The position numbers were made by a program, and so were the translations under genes. From positions 1 to 64,000 of the forward strand of contig JAPQWV010000743.1 in assembly GCA_027422505.1 (NCBI GenBank): DNA of 64,000 nucleotides. The letters are read 5' to 3'. Of this stretch, positions 24,862 through 36,654 are shown piece by piece. Numbering within the stretch: position 1 is the first letter of the stretch; every line of letters starts with the position of its first letter. The DNA comes from Craterostigma plantagineum. Its lineage: Eukaryota > Streptophyta > Magnoliopsida > Lamiales > Linderniaceae. Under the pieces are notes generated by a model. That model worked only from the letters and a program-made list of their open reading frames with translations. It was not told the DNA's origin and did no database searches.

Positions 24862-25101
24862 AGAATAAGATTCACTATTGAATTGGATACTATGAAACTT
24901 TCATATATTACACGAACAATAGTAGTCTTGTGAAATATTACTAATGTGGTCATGAAAATGACCATCTAAAATAAGGTCATGAGTTCGATTTCACTTGAAC
25001 TCCTTGAGATCGTTGTCCGTGTGGACTTGGGACTTGTGCGAAATCTCACTGGAAATCAGGATTCATGTCAATAATGGGACTGAACTCAGTTAAACAGTGC
25101 A
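24862..25101. other. Spacer
   Basis: Short spacer before the copia element. No gene seen. Confidence 0.4.
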
Positions 25102-25106
25102 GAGAT

Positions 25107-25540
25107 TGTTGGTTAAGCTCAATGAAGAAGAAAATAAAATAAAAATAATAATAAAGAAATCAGGAAAATATTTGAAGAATCAACACAACTGCAAAAAATC
25201 TTTGAAGAAGAAAAAATGGGAAGAAAAAAAAAAAGCATACAGCACACAAGAGAAGAAAAACGAGAGGGACAAGAACGGCGCACCCCTCCATAAATTCAAC
25301 AAACGAGATTTGCACTCTTTATCATATCTTATCTACTATCTACTATATATCTGTGTTGCATGTAAGAAAGAATAAGTGGGAGAGAAAAAGCAAGTAAGAG
25401 AAAGAGCTAAAAAGGAATTGAACGCGTGTGTGCATGTTAAGAAGAGAGCTGAGTTATTATCAGATAAGTAAAATATTTTTTTCCTCCCTTACATATCAAA
25501 GTATCAAACACTCGATCCTCTATAACACAAAAAAACAACA
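25107..25540 (+). repeat. 5' LTR of the copia element
   Basis: Starts TGTTGG and ends ...AACAACA immediately before the primer-binding site. It matches 30031-30477 with scattered differences. Confidence 0.9.
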
Positions 25541-25543
25541 AAT

Positions 25544-25555
25544 TGGTATCAGAGC
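25544..25555 (+). promoter_or_regulatory. Primer-binding site (initiator tRNA-Met)
   Basis: TGGTATCAGAGC, the classical complement of the 3' end of plant initiator tRNA-Met, three bases after the LTR. Confidence 0.92.
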
Positions 25556-25571
25556 TATGTCACTCGGAATC

Positions 25572-28500
25572 ATGCCCGTCCCGCGCCTCACAAAAACTCA
25601 ACAATGATAGTTGGGTTATCCGAATGAAGGTACTGCTCGGGTCGCAAGGCGTATGAAATATCGTAGAGAAAGGGTACACCGAACCGAAAAAACGGACGAC
25701 ACAGCTCAAATTAAGGCGTTGGATGAGTCTCGCAAACTAAGACCAGACCGCACTCAACTTCATCCACCAAGTGTTAGACGATCCGGGCCTCGAAAAGATA
25801 GCAGATGTGAAAAATTCGAGGAAGCATGGGAAAAAACTGGAGAAAGTGTACAAAGGTGCCGACCGAGTAAAACAAGTACGGCAACAAACTCTTCGTGGCG
25901 AATTCGAAATGACACGAATGAAGAACGGCGATGGCGTATCCGATTATATAACGAGAGTACAAACATATCAAATCAATTAAAGAGAAATGGCGAGGCTCTA
26001 ACGGAAGCCCGAGTCGTCGAGAAAATTCTCCGCTCCCTGACGGACGAATACGAGAACGTGATATGTGCAATTGAAGAATCCAAAAATCTCGAAGAAATGA
26101 CGGTCGACGAACTCTCGGTTTGCTCGAAGCTCACGAGCAACGGAAGAAAAAGAAGAAGCAAGAATCGCTGGACGAGGCCCTGCAAACGAAATTAAATCTT
26201 AAAGAGGACAAGACGATGTATACACATCACGGCCGAGGACGAGAACAAGGTCAACGAGGACGAGGCTTCGGCCAAAATTCAGGCCGAGGACGAGGATACA
26301 ATCTGGAACAACGACAAATGAGCAACCAAAATTGGAGAGGACGAGGCCGAGCTCAAGGACGAGGTGGTTGCTCGAATCGACTAAGCGTTGAATGCTATAA
26401 CTACGGAAAGTTCAGACATTTCGCAAAAGATTGTTGGTCCGAAAAGAAGGTGGACGAAATTACGAATTTAATCACACAAGAAGAGCCAAAAGACGAAGGC
26501 GTTCTCCTGATGGCACTCGAGGATACAAGTCCGGGCAACGATATGGTGTGGTATCTTGACACCGGTGCCAGCAATCATATGAGAGGGCATAAACATCTCT
26601 TCACTGATCTGAAGAAGATAAATGACGACCACATGTCTTTTGGAGAAGCATCGAAGATAGAAGTCAAAGGCCGAGGGAGAATTTGTTTCTCTCAAAATGA
26701 TGGCAAACAGGGATCAGTCGAGGATGTTTATTTCGTACCCGACTTGAAGACGAACATCCTAAGCATGGGCAATTGCTTGAAAAAGGATGTTCAGTGTTCA
26801 TGAAGGACCGCTCATTACAACTAAGAAACAAAGACGGAAGAATGATCTCCGGGTCGAAATGGAAAGGAACCGAATGTTCAGACTCAACCTGAAGGTGATT
26901 CAAGAAAAATGTTTGCAAGTTGACGTGGAGGACAAAGACCATTTGTGGCATATGCGGTTTGGTCATTTGCACTACGGTGGCCTAAAGGAGTTCTCAAAAA
27001 GAGGCATGGTCCATGGCATGCCGGTGATAGAAGGCGGAAAAAAGCTTTGCGAAAGCTGCGTAATTGGGAAACATACGAGGACGACGTTCCAGAAGCAGGC
27101 AGAATGTCGAGCGCGCAAACCGCTCAAGCTCATACATAACAGACATATGCGGGCCGATCACGCCAGAAGCATTCGGTGGAAGGAGATACTTTATCACTTT
27201 CATTGATGACTACTCAAGAAAGACGTGGGTGTATTTTCTAAAGGAAAATTCAGAAGCGCTCGAGAAATTTAAGAAATTCAAAACTATGCTAGAGAAGGCG
27301 ACAGGTTCAAACATCAAGGCGCTCCGCTCAGACAGGGGTGGGGAATATATTGCAGGCGCTTTTGTAACTTTTTGCGAAGAGCAAGGCGTCAGGAGGTTCC
27401 TCACCGCCACCTTATTCACCACAACAGAACGGCGTAGCTGAATAGAAGAACCGAAACATTCTCGACATGGGTCGATCAATGTTAAAAAGCAAGGACATGC
27501 CAAAGGAATTCTGGGCCGAAGCGGTACGATGTGCTATATATATTCAGAACAGATGTCCACATCATAACCTCGAGAATCGAACACCACAGGAAGCATGGAC
27601 TGGCCGCCGGACGATAGCGCACTTCAAAATATTTGGAAGTGTGGCATATGCACATGTGCCCGACCAGAGAAGAACCAAGCTCGACGTCAAAAGCTAAAAG
27701 CTCGTGTTTACTGGGTACGATGAGAAGACGAAGGCGTATCGACTGTATGATCCAGAAAATAAAAAAGTGATAGTAAGTCGAGATGTTCGAGTAGATGAAG
27801 AAAATTCGTGGAACTGGGACGATAAAGAAAATACAACAGAGAGAGTACCACTGATTGTTGCACCAATATCCGTTCCGGTTTCGTCTCAAGAAAACAATGA
27901 GGAGGAGGATAACCAAGGCAGCCGAGGGTGCGAAGCACGCAGGATCTATATCAATCGAACAGGTTCACCTAGTCTGCTTACTGGCCGACTCGGAACAAAT
28001 TAGTTTCGAATAAGCCATAAGAGACAAAAGATGGAAAACAGCGATGGATGAGGAAATAAAGGTGATCGAAAAGAACGACACATGGAAACTTGTGGAGTTG
28101 CCAAACGAGTATAAACCATTGCAGTCAAATGGGTTTATAAAAAGAAGATGAATGCTCAAGGAAAAATTGAACGTTACAAGGCGAGATTGGTGGCGAAGGG
28201 GTATCGACAACAAGCAGGAATAGATTATGACGAAGTTTGGCTCCTGTTGCAAGATTGGAGACAATCCGTTTGTTCCTAGCTCAAGCTGTACAACTCAACT
28301 GGCCAATCTACCAGATGGACGTGAAGTCCGCTTTTCTGAACGGGGACTCGAGGAAGAAGTCTACGTGGAGCAGCCCCCGGGATATACAAAACCACGAAAA
28401 GAAGGTAAAGTGTTCAAATTAAAAAAAAAAAAGCGCTTTAGGGCTAAAGCAACCGCCGCGAGCATGGAACACCCGGATCGACGGATATTTCAAAAAGAAC

Positions 28501-30018
28501 AAGTTCGAGCAATGTCCGTTCGAGCACGCCCTCTACGTGAAACGAGAAGGAAAGGAAACTATCATCGTCGCTCTCTATGTCGATGACCTTCGTGGGTAGC
28601 AGTGAGAAAATAGTCAGCGAATTCAAGAGGCGATGAGGAAGGAATTCGAGATGACGGACTTGGGACTGATGAAATTTTTTCTCGGTCTCGAAGTCGAGCA
28701 AAGAAGCACGGGAATTTTTGTGTCGCAAGAAGCGTATGCGAAGGCTATATTGAAGAAATATAAAATGGAGGGGAGCAACCCGGTAGCGACACCGATGGAA
28801 CTTGGAACAAAACTGTCCAAGTTTGAGGGAGGACAAGGAGTGAATGTGACCAATTATCGAAGTTTCGTCGGCAGCCTGCGATACTTGACCTGTATGTGAC
28901 CGATATCGCTTACAGCGTTGGAGTCGTTAGTCGCTATATGGAAGAACCGAGGCAGTCACATCTCAAAGCGATTAAGACTGCGTTTGGATTCATGTATTTG
29001 AACGAAATCACATGATTTCAAATCATGAATTTCAAAATTCGAATTTCAGTTCCAAATCTATTGTTTTGGCAAACTTCAGGATTTCAATTTGGATTTCGAG
29101 AGTAGGTGCGCCTTGGGTGAAAGATGAACAACCGAGTTAGCTAATGAGTTCGATGAGTCGGTGCGTGAGCTCAGTGAGCCGGCCCGAAATCGTGAAAATC
29201 GAACGCGGACTCATATTAGTTGAGCCGAGCTCATATCAATCGAGCTGGAGCTCGAGCTCACGAGCTTTGCTCATAAGCTTTTTTTATTATTTATTTATTT
29301 TTTATTTTACGAATTCGGCTTTGGATTTCGAAGACGGGCCAAATATCATCGCATTTCAAATCCAAAGCATAAGAAAGGTTCAAATCATCCCCGGATTTAG
29401 ATGAATCCAAATCCGGTGGATTGCCAAACGAGTGATTTGGATGAAATTCGGATTTCAAATCGAAATCCGGAATCCAAACGTAGCATAAGAGAATTCTACG
29501 ATACATTCGAGGAACGAAATCGCTCGGACTATTTTATCCAAAAGCGAGCGACTGCAATTAGTCGGATATTCTGACAGCAATTGGTGCGGAGATATTGATG
29601 ATCGAAGAGGCAGCGGCGGCTACGTATTTTATTTAGGAAATACGGCATTCACCTGGTTATCGAAAAAAACAACCGATCGTAACTATCAACCTGCGAAGCA
29701 GAATATGTGGCAGCATCATGGTGTGTATTCATGCAATATGGCTGGGGAAATTTACTGCTCGTGTTGAATCTTCGACAAGATGATCCCACTGAAATCCGAG
29801 TCGACAATAAGTCAGCGATCGAGTTGGCGAAAAATCCAGTTCATCACGAGAGAAGCAAACATATTGACGCTCATTTTCATTTTATTAGGGAACACGGAAA
29901 AAATGGAGAATTGAAGATGGTGCACGTTGCAAGTCAGAAACAGGTGGCGGATATTTTCACGAAGCTTCGAAAATCTAAAAAGGATGCTGGGGATGAAAGA
30001 CAGGAAGACATTGAGCTT
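25572..30018 (+). pseudogene. copia gag-pol polyprotein, multiply frameshifted
   Basis: Seen in order: a gag start near 25572 with SWVIRMKVLLGSQG; a UBN2-type gag core (TLRGEFEMTRMKNGDGVSDY, ~25890); a Gly/Arg-rich stretch (~26225-26380); a zinc knuckle (~26392-26435) whose second Cys is replaced (CYNYG). Then comes the protease motif WYLDTGASNHM (~26550), the pre-integrase HLWHMRFGHLH (~26940), an integrase core with FITFIDDYSRKTW (~27190) and SDRGGEY (~27330), reverse transcriptase with YQMDVKSAFLNG (~28310) and ALYVDDL (~28575), and RNase H split by a MITE and resuming at 29486 to KQVADIFTK (~29960). More than ten single-base shifts and a stop after the integrase motif NGVAE break it. Not functional as read. 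Confidence 0.88.
28973..29488. mobile_element. PIF/Harbinger-type MITE nested in the copia RNase H region
   Basis: Element 28976-29485. Left end GACTGCGTTTGGATTC and, inverted, right end TGCTACGTTTGGATTCC. TAA duplicated at 28973-28975 and 29486-29488. Removing it brings together the two halves of the copia sequence (...CTCAAAGCGATTAAG and AGAATTCTACGATACATTC), which proves insertion. The interior is rich in AAATCC/GGATTT words; non-coding. Confidence 0.85.
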
Positions 30019-30030
30019 AAGAGGAGAATT
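30011..30030 (+). promoter_or_regulatory. Polypurine tract of the copia element
   Basis: Purine-rich AAGAGGAGAA directly abutting the TGTTGG start of the 3' LTR, the expected plus-strand priming site. Confidence 0.75.
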
Positions 30031-30477
30031 TGTTGGTTAAGCTCAATCAAGAAGAAAATAAAATAAAAATAATAATAAAAGAAGTTAGGAAAATATTTGA
30101 AGAATCAACACAGCAGCCAAAAATCTTTGAAGAAGAAAAAAATGGGAAGAAAAAAAAAAGCAGACATCACACAAGAGAAGAAAAACGAGAGGGACGAGAA
30201 CGGCGCACTCTCCCTAATTCAACAAACGAGATATGCACTCTTTATCATATCTTATCTAGTATCTACTATATATATATATGTGTGTGTTGCATGTAAGAAA
30301 GAATAAGTGGGAGAGAAAAAGCAAGTAAGAGAAAGAGCTAAAAAGGAATTGAACGTGTGTGTGCATGTTACGAAAGAGAAGAGTTGAGTTATTATCAGAT
30401 AAGTAAAAAATATTTTTCCCCCTCTTACATATCAAAGTATCAAACACTCGATCCTCTATAACACAAAAAAAACAAAA
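30031..30477 (+). repeat. 3' LTR of the copia element
   Basis: Matches 25107-25540 from TGTTGGTTAAGC to the A-rich end, then the GAGAT duplication. It has a longer (TA)n/(TG)n stretch near 30270-30290 than the left LTR. Confidence 0.9.
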
Positions 30478-30482
30478 GAGAT

Positions 30483-31381
30483 TACCAAGGAGTTTTCCTC
30501 GAATACCTAAAGTAAAAAAAGAAAGAAAAATGAAAAAAAAAAATAGACGGGGAAGTGAAATAAAATATTTTGAAAAGGGCATAGAAATTTTATTTTTGAT
30601 TGACAAGGCACTGAATTAATATGTGAAAAATAAATGAAGGGTTAATTCACATTCCTGAGTTGAGAGTCAAACCGTGTCAATTGTTTTAATTAAAATGGTG
30701 CAATTAGCCTGTAAAAAGAAATCAAACCTTCAACCATTATTGTTGACAGTGAAAGAAAATCGTTTTGCATGGTGTATTTGGGCCGGGCCATCCGTTTTAG
30801 GGTTTGTCATTTATATCTGCGTCAGCTATGGCTCTTTTTCTAATAGGGCTGAAATTATTCGACCCAATCGTCTTATCGTTTTTGCTATTAGTTGGATTTA
30901 ATATTATATATAGTTTTATTGCCAGCCATAGCATGTGAGATTTGTCCCATCGTAAGTTGAGTAGTGGACAGTAGTAACTAACAACCTGTAATAAATCCCA
31001 ACCCAGAAATAATTCCGAATTCAATGCATCAACTTGCGTTCGGAGAACATATATATGTTTGTGGTGCGATCATTATAATATAATTTAATATCGGCCGTTG
31101 AGTCATTTATTTTTATTCGACCCGTCAAAGAATATTCATTTAATAATAATATGAAAAATATAATTATCTTCGGAGAGGATATCTATCTATCCTGAGATTT
31201 GATACAACTTGCAAGTTGCAACAGAAAATCAGATAAATCGTTGTGAGTGGCTGAAAATATCCTACTCTGACAGCACAAGTATCATGAATCTCTCCTCTTC
31301 CCGACATTACATATAAATTAAATAACGGTAATAATTAAATGAATGTGATGCCCAAAGTTAATGAATACTATAACCTCCTCC
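30483..31381. other. Spacer between copia element and 6-kb MULE
   Basis: AT-rich, no coding region or element ends recognised. Confidence 0.4.
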
Positions 31382-31390
31382 ACTAAAAGC
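31382..31390. repeat. 9-bp target-site duplication (left) of the 6-kb MULE
   Basis: ACTAAAAGC, repeated exactly at 37385-37393. Confidence 0.93.
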
Positions 31391-31468
31391 GGTATTTTTA
31401 ATTAAATAAACCAAAAAAAAATTATCATTAACAAAATAAAAAGAAACTTAAAACCATTAATAAAATAG

Positions 31469-31905
31469 AAACATTCGTACTCCCAGAATACGAGTTACTA
31501 ACTCGTATTCTGGGAATACGATTTACTCTGGTCCGCTGACCAGTTGACCTAGACGTGGCAAAGTAAATCGTGTTCCCAGGGTACGAGTTAGTAACTCGTA
31601 TTCCCAGGACACGAGTTACTGGGGACTGGTCAAACGCTGACATGGACCCTGACTTGGCGCAATATTTCGTATCCTGGGAAGACGAGTTACTAACTCGTAT
31701 CTCCAGGATACGAGTTACGTTTGTGGCCGACCAACCTGCATGGCCATGCAGCGTGTCGGCAATAATACGAGTAATTCGTATTCTGGTAATACGAGTTACG
31801 TGAATTATTGTAATAATTCACGTAACTCGTACTCAGAGGATACGAGATACCCTATCTCGTACTTCACTCTTACGAGTTAAATTAAATCGTAACTCCACCA
31901 TACGA
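31469..31905. repeat. Left-end array of palindromes in the MULE terminal repeat
   Basis: At least five hairpin-forming units containing TACGAGTTA...TAACTCGTA. 31482-31514 is a perfect 33-nt palindrome (16-nt arms, 1-nt centre). 31790-31831 is a perfect 42-nt palindrome (20-nt arms). Imperfect ones lie near 31572-31608 and 31671-31710. Spacers between them contain CTTGGC/GTGGCA words. Confidence 0.9.
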
Positions 31906-31916
31906 TTTAAGTTTCT

Positions 31917-31923
31917 ATATAAA
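31917..31923 (+). promoter_or_regulatory. Probable TATA box of the MULE transposase gene
   Basis: TATATAAA-type box in CTATATAAACTCCCC, about 55 bp before the transposase ATG at 31978 and just inside the terminal repeat. Confidence 0.5.
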
Positions 31924-31977
31924 CTCCCCTCGCTGATATCAACATATCATTCGTCAATATTTTCGTATAACTCAACA

Positions 31978-33978
31978 ATGGTGTCGAGTCGAGTACAAGT
32001 CGTTGTATTTCGGAGGCGAAATAATTCAGTCATCCGATTCTACCATTAAATATAGTATCCGCCCTGTTGGGTATAGGCGAATTCGTCGCAATACCAGTTT
32101 TTCCGACTTTATATCGTTGTTGTTCGAAATTACGGGTGCTGATAGCAGTCGTTCTTCCTGATTGTCCATGGCAAAAATGAATACTACCAACATTCCCACC
32201 ACTTTCATCAGCTATTTCAAATCTCCAATGACAACGATCTACAATTTTTCATACACCCCGACTCAGAGAACAATTGTGTTGAGGTTTTTGTTGAAATAGT
32301 TGAAAATTCAAACTTTGATTTGAACGAAGTGCCTCATCGGAATTTTGAAGTTGGTTCTTCGAGTTATACATGTCCGGATTTACCCGACGTTTTCTCAGTT
32401 ACGGCAGGGTTCAGCAATGTTTCTCTGGAGATGCCGACGCTTGGTGTTCCATTCAATGTGCCAGAATCCACGTCAGAACCCGTGCCAGACTTCGGGCCTG
32501 AACCCGACGAAGACGTCGATGTTAGTGACTCAGAAGCGGACGATGAGGATCCACTGTCCGAGTTACCCAATCCCAACGACGACGACGACGAGGAGAACAA
32601 CGATGATGATGCCCCAGATCATACCACTCCGCTGGAGTCTGCTGCTCCTATGCTGTTTCAGCCCGTCCCATTTTTCCAAACGTACCAAATGCCACCTCCT
32701 GGTGGTGACGACTACGGTGGTTACGGGGAGTTTTACGACAGAGAAAATCCTATGTTCTGTCGAGGTATGATTTTTCAAACTAAGAAACACTTACAACGTG
32801 CCGTCGACGATTTTTCAATCAGGGTTGCTAGACGCGAGTACAACGTCAACGAGAGCAGTGCTACACGTTGGAGTGTTCAATGTGATCACACGACTGATTG
32901 CCCATGGCGTCTGAGAGCATCCTTTAAGCCTAAGAAGGGTTACTGGTCTATTACAAAAGTTGAAGGACCACACACCTGCTACATGAATGAGCTGGCGAGC
33001 ACACACCGTAATATGTCTAAAAATTTTATTGCCGATATGTTGGTTGGAACGGTGAGAATCGATCCGCAGTTCCTACCGAAGAATGTCCAACAACTCGTGA
33101 AAGACAAATATGGCTACGACATTTCGTATATTCAAGCTTGGCATGGTCTGAAAAGAGCGATGGAAAATGTTTACGGTACGTGGGAAGATTCTGTCACCAA
33201 ACTCCCTATATTTATGAAGGCGTTGCAGCATTATAATCCAGGGACAATCGTGAGGTGGCTGAATTTGCAAACGGGGACACCTGGACATTTCATGCTCGGG
33301 TATGTCTTTTGGGCTTTTAAACCGAGCATCGATGGCTTCAAACATTGTCGAAAAGTTGTTTGTGTCGATGGTACGCATTTATACTCGAAATTTAGACACA
33401 AATTACTGATTGCTACGTCGCTGGACGCCAACCAAACGTCTTCCCCCTAGCTTTTGCCATTGTCACTGAAGAAACTACGCACTCATGGACTTGGTTCCTT
33501 ACTAATCTGAACGACTATGTTCTGGAGAATCAATCGGTTTGCCTTATCTCGGATCGTCACCCAGGTATTCGATTTTAGCAATCTAATTTACCCGTTATTT
33601 TAGTAAAATCAGTTACTTCTACGTACGAAGAATATGGTGCGCACAGGTCTTACGGGAACAGTAGAAGCGACCGGATTCTTTCGGCCACCAAATGGAGTGC
33701 ATCGCTTCTGTCTTCGCCATGTAAAGTCAAATTTCTACAAAAATTCAAGGATCAACAATTGAAGGATCTATGTCACAGAGCCGGGACTGCGCCAACACTG
33801 GATAAATTCGATCGCATCATGGCTCAAATTTCACAAATTAATGAACAGGCGAAATTGGACTCTTATTCATAACGAGGCTCGTCGAGAGAGAACTGGTCCC
33901 GGTAGATATAGTCGAAATCGTATCAGGAATGAGATGGATAGGGGTGAAACTCGTGCTAGACAACGCGGTAGGCGTTGA
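31978..33978 (+). pseudogene. MULE (MuDR-type) transposase, frameshifted and probably lacking part of its C-terminus
   Basis: Seen: from the ATG at 31978, in shifting frames, VYFGGEIIQSSDSTIKYSIR and SFSDFISLLFEITGAD, typical of plant MULE N-termini. A long open stretch (32320-33450) then holds an acidic Asp/Glu linker, the MuDR domain (FQTKKHLQRAVDDFSIRVAR ... WSVQC, CPWRLRAS) and the beginning of the MULE DDE domain (FKHCRKVVCVDGTHLYSKF). After a one-base shift near 33435 come PLAFAIVTEETTHSWTWFL and ISDRHPGI. An intron or gap follows, then HRFCLRHVKSNFYKN (~33700) and LDKFDRIMAQI (~33800), and finally a basic tail ending at 33976-33978. I do not see the SWIM-type CCHC finger expected between ~33850 and 33880. 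Known: MULE transposases cut at 9-bp-duplicating TIR elements. Inference: inactive as read. Confidence 0.85.
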
Positions 33979-34330
33979 AAATAATATATAAGTTTGTTTT
34001 CACCGTTTTGGTATTATATATGTAACGTGGGTTGAAAGTTGGTTTCTCAGTAGTAAATTAATTTCAATTATAATTAATAGTAAATATAAGTGCATAATAA
34101 TAATATGGGAATTAATAGTAATATTTTTAGTAGTATAATAATAATAATACGGAAAAAATATAATAATAATAGTAATAATTATAATTGAATAATAATAATA
34201 ATAATATGGGAAAACATTAACAAGGACAATAATAATAAATAATAATAATAATAATGAAAATAATAATAGTGCCAAATGATGAAGCCATAATAGTCGTTAC
34301 AAATTTTTAATATAATATTTGACATAACGA
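33979..34330. other. Intergenic AT-rich segment between the two convergent MULE genes
   Basis: Dominated by (AAT)n/(ATA)n low-complexity repeats at ~34085-34270. Contains the 3' flanks of the transposase and PMD genes. Confidence 0.6.
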
Positions 34331-36532
34331 CTATCGACCATGATGTGCCAAATGACCGCCGGTCCCACAACGAGGTGGCCTACGTACTCGATTTCCTCGA
34401 CGGTTTCCTTGCTCAGCATCGTCATCCGGACTTCGAGGTCGTCGCGGTCGTGGGGAAGGTGTCGTAAACCCCTAAAATGTGATAACGAAATTTTAGTTGT
34501 ACTAAATAATTTGATTGCTTCAAATGCAAATTAAATGAATATACCTGATGCACCATATAAGGCGACTGAGAGCTTTGCTGGGTTGCAGACGGTGGAAAAA
34601 ATGGCGACAAGTCGTAGAAGAAGGACGCGTTGACAGTTTCTTGCTCCTCGTGCGCGTGAGATGGTCCGGCCCATATGACTGAGATGGTACGATCTCGTGT
34701 GAGTGCGATGGTCCGGCCCCGTATGAGTGAGATGGTATGTCCTCCTGTACTTCTGATGATCCGGCCTCGTGCGCCTCAGATGGTCCGCTGCTTCCTCGAG
34801 TTCGGCGTCGCGAGATAAACATATTGTCCATCTGCCGCAGTAAACTGATCGACTGTTCATGGTCACCGGTTTCCGCGTACTGCAGGCTACTGTGTGCTCC
34901 TAAAAATTGAAATGTAAATTATATTATTTATAATATTATTCCAAAAACATTATCACGTAAATTAAACTTACGATGGTCGACATAAACACGGCATCCCCCA
35001 TCTGGAATCCCTGTGTCATCTCCCTCGAATGAGGAGATATGTAGAGCCGAGTGATCCGATGAAACCACTGGTAATATCCATCCTCCACCGAGTTAAAGGC
35101 AGTAGCGGGGGGACCATCCACGACCGTGTCCTCTCGATCATCCCATAATTGAAGCCAGACTGCGTGATGCGCTCTCCAATCCATACCCGACCGCTGTCGA
35201 CGCTCGTACGTATGAAGGTTGTTGTCTCGATACGGCGGATTAATTGGAATACCTTGAATAATTCCAAACTGCCGAAGACAGCGCTCGGGGTAATGAAACT
35301 CCACGATATTGAAAAATATCAGTGGACACCTCGATCGACAGGCGACCGGTAAGCACGCTGGAGGAAGAGCGGCAATCTCTGGGGCCGCCATGTTGTACGG
35401 AGTCCACGCAAATTGATGCGGCTGCATACGATCAATGCACTCGCGGATCGTCCGTACATTCGAATTCGTCGATTTCGTAAAATCGAAGAATGAGTTCCAC
35501 CTGTCAAAAATTTATCCAACATTTATAAAAGTACCTATGTTAAATATTTCCCAACTTTCGGAAGAAGTACCAGACCTCGCAGCATGTGGCGGGGCCGGTA
35601 AGAGAATTCCGTCGACGACCTGGGGCTCCATCGTGATGCGGAGATCATGCCGTACTGGCTGAAATGGCAAAATCCTCACATATGCCCATGCCTAAACAAA
35701 TCACTTGTTGTAAATAAATGTTTAAACCCATTGAAAATAACGTTTTCTATATAATTACCTGCAACAGCCGTAGGGGTCCGCCTATATTTAGCTTTTTCGG
35801 CTCGGATGCCGAACAAAGCTCTCTGTATAGGAACGCCAGCACCGCACTGCCCCAACTATATGTGCCTGCTTCGTCAATATCCTCCAACAGCTGAAGGTAA
35901 CTCAATGATACGGTGCTGGCGCTACAATCGGGGAACATCACCGCACCGAATAGCAGCATCGCATAACCCCGTGCTGATTGCTCGACCTCTTCCTCATCGC
36001 TATCATCCGTTATCGGATGTTTCAACAACCAACTCGATAACGATTTCATCGAAAGCGATGAACCCCTAATTTTTTCCGCAGGCGGTCTAAACCCTAGCAA
36101 CTCCTCACACTCATCCATCCACTGTGTGGCTGTCCTAGTATGGATGACCCCAGAGACAGCGCTACCATCTACATTTAACCCCCACAAGATACCTACGTCC
36201 TGTAAGGTAACGGTGGCCTCCCCAACCCAAAAATGAAATGTATGGGTCTCTTTCCTCCAACGCTCTACCAACGCTGTAATCAAATGAGGGTCAACCCTCT
36301 GCGACATACAGCTGTAGACGTGGTACAGACCCATAACATTCAACTTTCCTAGTACGCGACCGTGAAGCACGTTCGGTGCTTCTCTAGTACCCCACACTAC
36401 ATTCTCTAACGACCTAATCTTAATAGTTTTATCTAACACTTACGCATCTAACAACAAATCCATACTACGGTGATTTGACTGCATCGTCAACACCGAACTA
36501 TCAATAGGCCCGTAAGTAGAATCGAAATCCAT
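34331..36532 (-). CDS. Plant mobile domain (PMD) protein encoded by the MULE
   Basis: Seen on the minus strand: start at 36532 (DSTYGPIDSSVLTMQSNHRS). The main exon has VLGKLNVMGLYHVYSCMSQR, LITALVERWRKETHTFHFWV, GEATVTLQDVGILWGLNVDG and LSWLL-type PMD motifs, ending LRLLQ at a GT donor near 35759. Exon 2 is ~35694-35557 (AWAYVRILPFQP). Exon 3 is ~35510-34976 (RECIDRMQPHQFAWTPY, ERCLRQFGIIQGIP, DWRAHHAVWLQLW, WFHRITRLYISP). Exon 4 is ~34895-34550 (basic/Ser-rich SISLLRQMDNMFISRRRTRG). The last exon ends RCGTGGHLAHHGR with stop 34331-34333. Introns have GT/AG borders. One in-frame stop (TAA at ~36450, after SMDLLLDA) interrupts the N-terminus. Known: PMD proteins resemble MAIN/MAIL, which act in genome stability and silencing. 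Its role in the transposon is unknown. It may instead be read as a serine/threonine phosphatase 7 long-form-like gene, a common misannotation. Confidence 0.85.
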
Positions 36533-36654
36533 TCTACATATAAAAACAACAAACAAAACAAATCAACAATCAATAAACAAATATTTGATAATAATGAAAA
36601 TAACGCAAAAAAAAAATATACTTCGGATCGTAACGGGCTAACCTAATTATTCAC

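Larger units (their letters stand above)
25107..30477 (+). mobile_element. Ty1/copia LTR retrotransposon, full length, decayed
   Basis: Seen: two LTRs (25107-25540 and 30031-30477) beginning TGTTGGTTAAGCTCAAT, a primer-binding site complementary to initiator tRNA-Met just after the left LTR, and a polypurine tract (AAGAGGAGAA) just before the right LTR. GAGAT flanks both ends (25102-25106 and 30478-30482), the expected 5-bp duplication. Protein order is gag, protease, integrase, reverse transcriptase, RNase H, which defines copia. By eye the LTRs differ by several percent, mostly small indels, so the insertion is not recent. A PIF/Harbinger MITE is nested at 28976-29485. Confidence 0.93.

Noticed and set aside
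32364..32600. Ser/Gly-rich minus-strand frame opposite the MULE transposase
   Set aside because: It is the antisense shadow of the acidic Asp/Glu linker of the transposase.
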